Source: JBDKGD01 sp964513095
GTDB lineage: Bacteria; Patescibacteriota; Minisyncoccia; UBA6257; 2-01-FULL-56-20
Assembly (NCBI GenBank): GCA_964513095.1
Contig: CAZELH010000037.1
Coordinates: forward strand, 1-8,100
Length of the DNA stretch: 8,100 bases
Direction of reading: 5' to 3'
Shown here: positions 1 to 6,800 of the stretch, piece after piece
Numbering within the stretch: position 1 is the first letter of the stretch
How the letters are laid out: each line of letters starts with the position of its first letter
The notes under the pieces: model-generated
Seen by the model: the letters and a program-made list of their open reading frames with translations, nothing else
Database searches by the model: none
What the model was told of the DNA's origin: nothing
Made by a program: the position numbers and the translations under genes

Positions 1-2
1 TT

Positions 3-1700
3 TTGGGATTCTTTTTTGGATCTCTGTGGTATATTCTTGCCATTGTTTTAGGGAGTTTTAATTTGATCGTAGAATCGGTACGACGTATTATTCGTCGCGA
101 CTGGTCGCTTGATTATCTAGCGGTTGCTACCATTGTAACCGCTGTGATTACCAGACACTATTCCACCGGCGCAATCATTGCGTTGATGGTTTGTATCTCT
201 GATTACCTTGAAACATACGGCACGGCGACCGCGGAAAAAACATTGGCGGGTCTCGTATCGCAACTCCCCACCGAATGCACCGTCGTTTCTGATGATGACG
301 TTCATACCTCAAAACTAATTACAGATATTCTTCTTGGTGAACATATTCTTATTCGCAATCAAGAAATTATTCCATTAGATGGAACTATTCTTTCCGACAT
401 CGCTACCATCAATGAAGCAAATTTAACTGGGGAAGCGATCCCTGTTACGTACAAAAAAGGCTACTCCATCAAAAGTGGAATGATCAATACCGGCTCAACA
501 ATCATCATTGAAACAACTGGGGATTTTACCACTTCTACCTATCAGGGAATTATCGCCCTTGCGCAAGAGAGCAAAAAAACCCCTCCTCGATTTGTCCGCT
601 TGGCGAGAAAATATAATTTTTCATTTACTATTGGCACGGCCATTACTGCTTTTATTGCATGGATTATCTTCAAAGACATTGACCGCGTACTTTCTATTCT
701 TGCAATCGCTACCCCCTGTCCACTCCTCATCGCCGCACCATTGAGCTATCTTGGGGGTATTAACCGAGCGGCCAAAGGGCGAATTGTGGTGAAAAAACCT
801 GGTATTTTCGAAACATTAACTCACGTAGACACCGTCTTTTTTGATAAAACCGGAACACTAACCCTCGGTGAGCCGGTATTGCGCTCCGTTATTCCTACCA
901 CCCCGATTTTCCGAGAAGACGAACTCCTCGCCAAAGCGGTCGCCTTGGAAATTCATTCACTCCATCCATTAGCGCGGGCGCTTATTACCGAAGCGGAAAA
1001 AAGAAATTTAAAACCGGTGGTAGCGCATACGGTAACCGAAAAAATTGGCGAAGGAATTTCCGGAACGATTGAGGGGAAAAAATATAGTATAAAAAAATCG
1101 ACGCGACAAAGCGCTTCTGGCATTATTCTTGATTTCACCAAAGATGATTCCCTTATCGGACAATTTTTGTTTGATGATATTTTAAAAGACGACGTCGATG
1201 AGCTGTTTGCGTTCTTTAAAAAACGAGGTGTCACCTGCGCGGTGTTGACGGGAGACACCGCCTCCAATGCGGAACGCGTATTTTCCATGTTTGATATTCC
1301 CCTGTACAGTGATTGTTCACCGGAGAAAAAATTGGAAATTGTTACTTCGTCTCAAAAACAAGGACACACCGTCGCGGTGATTGGCGACGGTGTGAATGAT
1401 GCACCTGCGTTGGCGGTGGCGGATGCTGGCATCATCTTTTCTGGTACTCATAACACTGGCGCGTTAGATTCTGCCGATGTTGCTCTTTTTTCTCATAGTG
1501 TTTTGGATATTTGTAGCTTGTTTGTAATTTCTAGTACGTGTGTTTCGGTTGCAAAACAAAGCGTGCTGTTTGGGATCGGCGCATCGTCGATTGGCATTGC
1601 GTTTGCGTTTTTTGGGTTTGTTTCCCCCGCTCCGGCGGCGCTGATTCAGGAGATTATTGACGTTACGGTGATTTTGAATTCATTGCGATCCACATACTAG
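3..1700 (+). CDS. P1B-type heavy-metal transporting ATPase (P1B-5-like), 5' end missing
   Basis: Membrane pump that couples ATP hydrolysis to transport of a transition-metal ion. The frame is open to the window edge, so the true start and the first one or two helices lie upstream; 565 residues are visible. In the visible numbering: actuator-domain TGE at 142-144, TPCP at 237-240 in the metal-binding helix 4, phosphorylation motif DKTGT with catalytic Asp281, the P1B-specific HP dipeptide at 321-322 in the nucleotide-binding domain, TGD near 415, and the hinge GDGVNDAP from 461. The last helix carries Q549-E550, D553 and N559, fitting QExxDx5N. From memory of the family, TPCP plus QExxDx5N defines P1B-5 pumps (Ni/Fe, Nia-like), rather than CPC copper/zinc or SPC cobalt pumps. 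The protein stops 6 residues after N559, so the C-terminal hemerythrin domain often fused to P1B-5 pumps is absent. The family is certain, the subgroup likely, and the substrate inferred. No metal regulator or chaperone gene is visible nearby. Confidence 0.95.
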   Translation: MGFFFGSLWYILAIVLGSFNLIVESVRRIIRRDWSLDYLAVATIVTAVITRHYSTGAIIALMVCISDYLETYGTATAEKTLAGLVSQLPTECTVVSDDDVHTSKLITDILLGEHILIRNQEIIPLDGTILSDIATINEANLTGEAIPVTYKKGYSIKSGMINTGSTIIIETTGDFTTSTYQGIIALAQESKKTPPRFVRLARKYNFSFTIGTAITAFIAWIIFKDIDRVLSILAIATPCPLLIAAPLSYLGGINRAAKGRIVVKKPGIFETLTHVDTVFFDKTGTLTLGEPVLRSVIPTTPIFREDELLAKAVALEIHSLHPLARALITEAEKRNLKPVVAHTVTEKIGEGISGTIEGKKYSIKKSTRQSASGIILDFTKDDSLIGQFLFDDILKDDVDELFAFFKKRGVTCAVLTGDTASNAERVFSMFDIPLYSDCSPEKKLEIVTSSQKQGHTVAVIGDGVNDAPALAVADAGIIFSGTHNTGALDSADVALFSHSVLDICSLFVISSTCVSVAKQSVLFGIGASSIGIAFAFFGFVSPAPAALIQEIIDVTVILNSLRSTY

Positions 1701-1705
1701 GAAAT

Positions 1706-1727
1706 CGTAGAGCGTAAAGCCTAAAAT
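1706..1727 (+). repeat. CGTAAA-type short repeat, copy 1 (after the ATPase gene)
   Basis: Begins six bases after the ATPase stop codon. It reads GTAGAGCGTAAAGCCTAAAA from 1708 and closely matches the minus-strand reading of 3831-3856 (GTAGAACGTAAAGCGTAAA...). Both copies lie just downstream of a gene's stop codon and point the same way relative to that gene. Likely a short interspersed or degenerate microrepeat; only two copies can be seen here. Confidence 0.45.
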
Positions 1728-1798
1728 CTGAATCGTTTAAGCGATAGGGAATTGAGTATTAAAAAACAAGATTCAAACAATTTTTATTTTTCTTGTCC

Positions 1799-1824
1799 GT
1801 CATCCCGAAGCATTGAGGGATCTC
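1799..1824 (+). repeat. Palindromic interspersed-type element (ATCCC...GGGAT)
   Basis: Intergenic element with a 5-bp inverted repeat, ATCCC at 1802-1806 and GGGAT at 1817-1821, framed by GTC and CTC. The GTCATCCCGA...GAGGGATCTC pattern resembles small palindromic repeats scattered between genes in many unrelated bacteria. Only one copy is in the window, so repetitiveness is not shown here. A nominal TTG at 1813 inside it could open the downstream reading frame earlier, but the element and the promoter after it argue that this stretch is not coding. Confidence 0.4.
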
Positions 1825-1867
1825 ATACTTACGAGCCAAGAGAGGTTCCTGTGGGCAGGCTTGGGGT

Positions 1868-1896
1868 TTGAATATTGCTTATTTATTTGTTATGCT
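1868..1896 (+). promoter_or_regulatory. Sigma70-type extended -10 promoter for the CHCC-module gene
   Basis: TTGAAT at 1868-1873, a 17-base spacer, then TATGCT at 1891-1896 preceded by TG at 1888-1889 (extended -10). Transcription would start near 1903, giving a 5' untranslated leader of about 50 nt before the ATG at 1954. This makes the CHCC gene a separate unit from the ATPase. Between the two genes I see only a weak 6-bp inverted repeat (1729-1734 with 1770-1775) before a T-rich run at 1781-1791, not a convincing terminator. Confidence 0.6.
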
Positions 1897-1941
1897 TTGG
1901 GGCAGTTACTCGCCGAGAAAGGCATTGTATTTACACCTAAA

Positions 1942-1947
1942 AAGGAG
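1942..1947 (+). promoter_or_regulatory. Ribosome binding site that fixes the start at 1954
   Basis: AAGGAG six bases before ATG 1954. No comparable site precedes the in-frame TTG at 1813, and a promoter lies between the two, so the 212-codon reading is preferred over the 259-codon one. Confidence 0.85.
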
Positions 1948-1953
1948 CTGCTT

Positions 1954-2592
1954 ATGAATGAAACAATTGAAGAAAAAGTACTGACTTTTGAAGAAGCTGA
2001 GGATTTTTCTTTTTACCTTAAAGCCGCCTTCCGCGTTTGCCAATCAATGCAATGGGAGCAACCAGTTTTAAGACTAGAAGAGGTCTATGATCACATCTTC
2101 AGAAATAACACTGGATGCGAAAAATGCAAAAAAATTTTTCGAGAAACAACGAAGAGCTTAAGAGATGCAAGTAGTGGGGAAATAAAAAGGGGTATGAATT
2201 TTTTTGAATGCGTTGCAGATATATTTGTATCATGCGGCAACGTGAACTTTGATGGTCGCCCCGTGACATTTGATGAGATTTGGGATCACGTTACAAAAGA
2301 ACCCGACGGTTGCACCAGATGCAATGAAACGTATTTTAAAATGATCAGTTCATCAGGTGGCGAATCAGAGGCTTCGAATGAAGTCGATGAGTCAATTCCG
2401 ACATTGGAGGAGATTGCAAAATTTGGAATATATCTTCGTGATATTCATTACTCTTGTCCAAAAACTGTATCAAATTCTTACTTCCCTTCTCTTCAAGAGG
2501 CTTATAATCACGCCTATCTTAATGACAATGGATGCGAGCGATGCAGGAGAGTTTTTGCGCGACAAACTGAGCATTTGAGAAATGGAGATTAA
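1954..2592 (+). CDS. Three-module CHCC (putative zinc-binding) protein of unknown function
   Basis: 212 residues, predicted soluble, no signal peptide or membrane segment. It holds three diverged copies of a module of about 60-70 residues with invariant spacing C-x17-H-x7-C-x2-C: C29/H47/C55/C58, C94/H112/C120/C123 and C168/H186/C194/C197. Shared context is an acidic helix-like stretch (TLEE/TFEE), a residue pair D/N-H before the loop, GC-x2-C, and an aromatic/basic tail after the last Cys. Spacing this strict over diverged copies suggests one metal site, probably zinc, per module; this is inference. The H-x7-C-x2-C half loosely recalls the H-x3-C-x2-C of zinc anti-sigma factors, but the spacing differs and I do not recognise the family. 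Start fixed by AAGGAG at 1942-1947. The stop TAA at 2590-2592 is followed in the same frame by a fourth module, so the gene may be a truncated longer version. No partner gene is evident. Confidence 0.8.
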   Translation: MNETIEEKVLTFEEAEDFSFYLKAAFRVCQSMQWEQPVLRLEEVYDHIFRNNTGCEKCKKIFRETTKSLRDASSGEIKRGMNFFECVADIFVSCGNVNFDGRPVTFDEIWDHVTKEPDGCTRCNETYFKMISSSGGESEASNEVDESIPTLEEIAKFGIYLRDIHYSCPKTVSNSYFPSLQEAYNHAYLNDNGCERCRRVFARQTEHLRNGD

Positions 2593-2793
2593 TCGATTCC
2601 GACATTGGAGGAGCTTGCAAAACTTGAAGTGTATCTTCACGGCACGTATCGTTCTTGTTCAAAAACTGTAGCAACTTCCGCACGTGTTTCACTTGAAGAA
2701 GCACATAGACATACCTATCTTACCCATGGTGGATGTAAATGGTGCAAGAAAGTTTTTGGAATGAAAAAAAGGGATCTTGAACGGGCATGGAAT
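2392..2793 (+). repeat. Tandem direct duplication, 201-nt period, of CHCC modules 3 and 4
   Basis: Unit 2392-2592 and unit 2593-2793 align with an offset of exactly 201 nt (67 codons). The first 35 bases of each differ at only a few positions (TCAATTCCGACATTGGAGG against TCGATTCCGACATTGGAGG, then one or two changes). Similarity is visible through the GC-x2-C coding part near 2530 and 2731. Modules 1 and 2 are clearly more diverged, so the 3/4 duplication is the youngest. Confidence 0.8.
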
Positions 2794-2808
2794 ACGCCTG
2801 CTGAATAA
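2605..2808 (+). CDS. Detached fourth CHCC module (in-frame remnant or re-initiated small protein)
   Basis: 67 codons if read from TTG 2605, in the same frame as the upstream CHCC gene and 12 bases after its TAA. The module is complete: C18, H36, C44 and C47 keep the C-x17-H-x7-C-x2-C spacing exactly, followed by an aromatic/basic tail and TAA at 2806-2808. The codons before TTG (TCG ATT CCG ACA) encode the same SIPT that precedes module 3, so the natural reading is one longer protein interrupted by TAA where module 3 has GAG. The only nearby Shine-Dalgarno-like bases, GGAG 2584-2587, are 17 nt from the TTG, too far for normal initiation. Either this is a decaying 3' end after a recent nonsense mutation, or it is made by termination-reinitiation. 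The preserved metal ligands and lack of frameshifts favour recent loss or continued use. Confidence 0.5.
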   Translation: MEELAKLEVYLHGTYRSCSKTVATSARVSLEEAHRHTYLTHGGCKWCKKVFGMKKRDLERAWNTPAE

Positions 2809-2827
2809 TTTCCGAAAAAAGATTTAT

Positions 2828-2857
2828 GAACTTGCGCATATACGCAAGTTCTTTTTT
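2828..2857 (+). terminator. Rho-independent terminator of the CHCC genes
   Basis: Perfect 9-bp stem (GAACTTGCG 2828-2836 with CGCAAGTTC 2843-2851), 6-base loop, then six T residues at 2852-2857. It lies 20 bases after the module-4 stop, so both CHCC reading frames share one transcript. Confidence 0.9.
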
Positions 2858-2862
2858 ATTAT

Positions 2863-2894
2863 AAAAAAGCACCCAATACATGATTGAGTGCTTT
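2863..2894 (-). terminator. Rho-independent terminator of the CPBP protein gene
   Basis: Read on the minus strand, AAAGCACTCAAT (2894-2883) pairs with ATTGGGTGCTTT (2877-2866) as a 12-bp stem containing one G-U pair, with a 5-base loop and a T-run ending at 2863. On the plus strand that pair is a mismatch, so the structure is tuned to minus-strand transcripts. It lies back to back with the plus-strand terminator. Confidence 0.88.
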
Positions 2895-2929
2895 GAAAAA
2901 ACTTTTTATTAACTTTGTGTGTAACATTC

Positions 2930-3655
2930 TTACGACTCAAAAAATCGTTCGACTACACAATCAACATAACGAACGATATCGATAATAAAGTCGTAGAGGA
3001 AATGAATAAGCATGGCCGCTGGTAGGCCGTACTTAAATAAAATAAAAAAGAAGAACATCCCACCAAACCAGCTGTTCACATATCCGAACCATCCTTGATA
3101 TTTGTGACCATCCCTAAAGAAGGCATTGGTAACAAGCATGGCTGATCCAACAGCCCACCCTGATTGATGGAAAAGACTGGCGTGCAATCCGCCCAATGTA
3201 ATCCAATCGGCAATAGGACCGAAAAGATTTAACTGAAACCATTCTGGTATTCCAAAACCCAGAAATCCAAAAAAGACAAAATTTGTTATTTTTATTACAA
3301 CTATGTTGTTGAGAAAAAACAGCCACCGAAAGGTCATCTCCTCAAAAATCCCAGCTGCCAAACTCGATAGAGTTCCTTTACTAAACAACTCCTCTGCACG
3401 ATCATTGACCTCCTCATTATTTTTGGTAAAAAATGCAATAATGGCATTTACGATGCCTCCCCATAAAAACAGCGGAAGTCCGGCATACAGCCAGTCTGAA
3501 ATACTGCCACGCATATTCCAAAACTCAAAAAACTTGAATGGAGTAGCCCATGGCCATATCCACATGACAACAGGCAAGAGAAAAACGCTCCCTAATACTT
3601 TAGCCCAAAATTCCTTACTCCACTCCGATTCTTCATCATGTCTTTTACGGGACAT
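2930..3655 (-). CDS. CPBP-family intramembrane metalloprotease-like protein (CAAX protease/Abi type)
   Basis: 241 residues, integral membrane, with several hydrophobic helices. It carries the three motifs of the CPBP (CAAX prenyl protease 2 / bacteriocin-processing) superfamily: EExxxR at E105-E106-R110, FxxxH at F180-H184, and HxxxD at H218-D222 in the last helix; the third motif is N or D in the family. Known relatives cleave prenylated or other substrates inside the membrane, or act in bacteriocin self-immunity and surface-protein handling; the substrate here is unknown. The N-terminus is short, charged and cytoplasmic (SRKRHDEESE), with no signal peptide. The start ATG at 3655 is supported by AAGGAG (plus-strand CTCCTT 3665-3670), 9 bases away. 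It has its own promoter and its own terminator, and a strong terminator separates it from the surface-protein gene upstream on the same strand. A role on that surface protein is possible but unsupported by co-transcription. Confidence 0.85.
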   Translation of the reverse strand: MSRKRHDEESEWSKEFWAKVLGSVFLLPVVMWIWPWATPFKFFEFWNMRGSISDWLYAGLPLFLWGGIVNAIIAFFTKNNEEVNDRAEELFSKGTLSSLAAGIFEEMTFRWLFFLNNIVVIKITNFVFFGFLGFGIPEWFQLNLFGPIADWITLGGLHASLFHQSGWAVGSAMLVTNAFFRDGHKYQGWFGYVNSWFGGMFFFFILFKYGLPAAMLIHFLYDFIIDIVRYVDCVVERFFES

Positions 3656-3699
3656 ATCTAGAGTCTCCTTTGCGACAATGTGTAAAAATAACCGATACT

Positions 3700-3727
3700 A
3701 ATATAGCATATTATATAAAAAAGTCAA
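3700..3727 (-). promoter_or_regulatory. Sigma70-type extended -10 promoter for the CPBP gene
   Basis: On the minus strand, TTGACT (3727-3722), a 16-base spacer ending in TGC, then TATATT (3705-3700). The TG one base before the -10 hexamer is an extended -10 element. Expected start near 3693, leader of about 38 nt to the ATG at 3655. Confidence 0.75.
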
Positions 3728-3782
3728 TAATTTACACTTTTTCGTTTCATGTATTTTTATTTACGCACTTATTTATTCTCAT

Positions 3783-3818
3783 ACACAAAACCCCCGCCGT
3801 ATGGCGGGGGTTTTGTGT
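3783..3818 (-). terminator. Strong terminator after the surface-protein gene
   Basis: Perfect 16-bp stem, ACACAAAACCCCCGCC (3783-3798) with its complement at 3803-3818, and a GTAT loop. The minus-strand 3' arm ends in TTTTGTGT. It lies 66 bases past the surface-protein stop codon and upstream of the CPBP promoter, insulating the two genes. The stem is symmetric, so it could also act on plus-strand transcripts. Confidence 0.85.
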
Positions 3819-3830
3819 AGCGATTTACGT

Positions 3831-3856
3831 TTTAGGGTTTACGCTTTACGTTCTAC
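3831..3856 (-). repeat. CGTAAA-type short repeat, copy 2 (after the surface-protein gene)
   Basis: On the minus strand it starts GTAGAACGTAAAGCGTAAA and continues with further CGTAAA-like units towards 3822. Located 28-53 bases past the stop codon of the surface protein, between stop and terminator, mirroring the position of copy 1 after the ATPase gene. Confidence 0.5.
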
Positions 3857-3883
3857 AATTTACTCGTAGTGAGCTTTGCTGAA

Positions 3884-6800
3884 CTACTGGTGATTCATAA
3901 TGTCTACTCGGCGAACTTCGGTCGTGCGTCCCGGAGCGAGTGCTCGATACATCAAGAACAAGACGATTAAGAGAATAAGAAGCGCGAGTAAGATCCAGAA
4001 CCAGCAGTAGCTAAAGAGAGAGCTCAAGAATTCAAGCAATGATGCGAGGAATGAGCGACCAGAGTTTACGGTAAGGGTTAACAAACTGTTTACTGATCGG
4101 AAGTTGCCACGGTTATCATTGAATCCAAGGTTATGGGTAATGATTAACGTTGCGCCACTTTCCACATCATCGGCAACTTTTGCGCGAATCGTGATAGTGC
4201 CTTGTCCGTTGGCTGGGATTGTTCCTATGTTGAAGGTCAAGGTATTTCCTTCGCGGACGAAGTATGGGTTATCAGCAGAGATAAATTGTACTTCGGCAGG
4301 CAAGGTGATGCGCAAGATTGCATTTTTAATGTCATATGCACAGCCGTTGCGGTAGGTTACCGTCAAGATAAATTCTTTTCCAGCATCAACGCTCGTAACA
4401 TTGGTTGATGGGGTAACCGACACACATTCTTGAGCAACTCCTCCGGTTACTGGGATGTATACCGGTGGTTGGTAGACTGGAGGTTGATACACCGGAGGCT
4501 GATATATTGGAGGTTCAATCGCAATATATGGAGTGGTGCGGAAGCTCAAGATTTGTCCATACGCTACACCGTATTGGTTCTGTGCAACTGCACGGAAGTA
4601 GTAGGTGGTGTTTGGCAAGAGTCCTGACAAAGCGTACACGATATTACTCGTTGAATACGCACTGCCTACTGGTTGCTGATTGGTGGTAAGACCCAAGTTG
4701 GTGCTGACACCATATTCGAACCAGCCACTCGCGATACCGCCATTTGGATTCACATCTCCGGTGATAAGCGCAGAGTTACGATAGACGTAATTTGCAGGAC
4801 GCGTTACGACTGTTGGAGCATTGCCGTTATTGTTATTGTTGTTTCCAAAGCTGTTGAAGCTTACTACAGAACCGTAGCTCGTACCATTATTGTTGCGTGC
4901 AACAATGCGATAGTAGTAAGTTGTATTTCCGATTAAGTTAGTAACGTTTTGAGAAACATTCGTACTGCCATTTCCTGAACCAACATAGTTTGAGTTGGTG
5001 GTGTATACCAATGAGCTTGGCGAGATACCGTACTCGAACCAACTGTACGTGTCTGAACCATTTGGAGAAACCAAGCCGTTAAATGTCGCGGCGTTTGATC
5101 CTACGCCAGTTACCTGATTGGTTTGAGCGTATGGAGCGCTACCATTAAAGATTCCCCCACCATTTCCTGTTTGGAAATTCAAGATTGAACCATAGCTAAT
5201 TCCGTACTGGTTTTGGGCAACCACGCGGAAGTAATAGGTGGTGTTAGCAGCAAGACCATAGATATAGGCATTGGCAGTTACTGTGCTGTTATTTGATCCG
5301 GCAGTTTGGAACTGGGTCGTTTGACCAAGATTCGTATTGATGCCGTACTCAAACCAGTATGAGGTGTTGTATCCGTTTGGATTTACCGAACCATTCAACT
5401 GCGCAGATGAAACAGTTATGTTTGACGCAGAATTTGTTTGTGCGTTTGGAGCAGAACCTTGATTGTTATTTCCGCCACTGGTGGTGAAACTCAAGATTGA
5501 ACCGTAGCTAATTCCGTACTGGTTTTGGGCAACCACGCGGAAGTAGTAGGTGGTGTTGGCTTGTATATTGTTAATATTTGCAAACACACTTTGCGCAAAC
5601 GTACCACTGCCTACTGATTGGCTTCCGGTGTTTGAACCGAGAGAGCTATTGGTGCCGTACTCAAACCAATAATTCGTGCTTGCGCCATTGGCGTTTACTA
5701 AACCATTTATCGTTGCACCGTTTGTGGTGATGCCTGATGCTTGGTTCGTTGTGACACTTGGGGCAGAACCTTGCTGAGTATACGTCGATACGAAGCTCAA
5801 TGTTTGACCATAAGTAATACCGAATTGATTTTGGGCAACCACGCGGAAGTAATAGGTGGTGTTTGAAGCAAGGCCGGAAATCGCGGCGTTTACTTGAATA
5901 GCGTTTGTGCCTGAACCAGCTGATTGATTACTGGTGTGATTGGTTAAAGCATAGGTCGTGCCATATTCAAACCAATACGAAGTACTTGCGCCATTGGCGT
6001 TTACTGAACCATTCAATACCGCATTTGAATCAGTGATGCTGGTAGCAGGAATTGTTTGTGCGCTTGGCTGTGTACCTGATGGAGTATTGTTTAATACCGA
6101 GAGTGTCGCGCTAGCGATAAGACCGGCGTATGCGGCAGTTACCTGCGCAGTGCCTCCGTTTACACCAACAAATGAACCATTGTTGCCCGTGCGATTTGCA
6201 ACGGTGGTGTTTGAAGAACTCCAGTTTGCAGAGTATGAAACATCGCTGGCAGACTGTGGGCCGGTTGGACCGTCCGCATCGTATGATGCGTAAAAAGTCG
6301 CAACTTGATTTTGATTAATGGTAAGTGAGCTTGGAGTTACCGTTAATGTTGGCTGATACTGTGGGGTGATCACGCCGCCAGTTGTGGTAAAGCTCAATGT
6401 TGCACCGTAGGTTGTGCCGTAGGCACTTGAAGCAACGCCACGGAAATAATAGGTGGTGTTAGCAGCAAGACCATAGATGTTTGCGGCAACGCCGAATTCA
6501 CGATTTGAAGAGCCAGCAGATTGCGTGCTCGTTCGTGATCCCAAATTATAACTGGTACCATATTCAAACCAATATGTAGTTGCAGAACCCATTGGATTTA
6601 CCGACGCATTCAAAATTGCAGAGGTATTAGAAACACCTGTTGCTGGTTGCGTGGAAATTGAAGGGGCTGAATTTGTTACAGGAGGATAAAAAGGAGGAAG
6701 ATAGGTTGGAGGTTCATACACTGGAGGGTTGTATGTGGGAGGAGTGTAAACTGGAGGGCCGAATGCAGGGATGCCAAATGCAACACCCGTTCCCGTGCCG

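Noticed and set aside
1813..1953. Upstream extension of the CHCC protein to a TTG start (47 more residues)
   Set aside because: The stretch holds a palindromic repeat and an extended -10 promoter, has no ribosome site at the TTG, and ATG 1954 has an ideal AAGGAG.
3303..3701. 132-codon plus-strand frame
   Set aside because: Antisense to the CPBP gene, whose three family motifs and own promoter, ribosome site and terminator identify the true strand.
3670..3882. 70-codon plus-strand frame
   Set aside because: Runs through the CPBP promoter and the 16-bp-stem terminator; no ribosome site and a low-complexity peptide.
3884..4040. Sortase (LPxTG-type) anchor at the surface-protein C-terminus
   Set aside because: A hydrophobic helix and basic tail are present, but no LPxTG-like motif precedes them.
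4535..6667. CRISPR array
   Set aside because: The regular repeats are coding, about 300 nt in period, diverged and in frame; no short identical repeats with unique spacers anywhere in the window.
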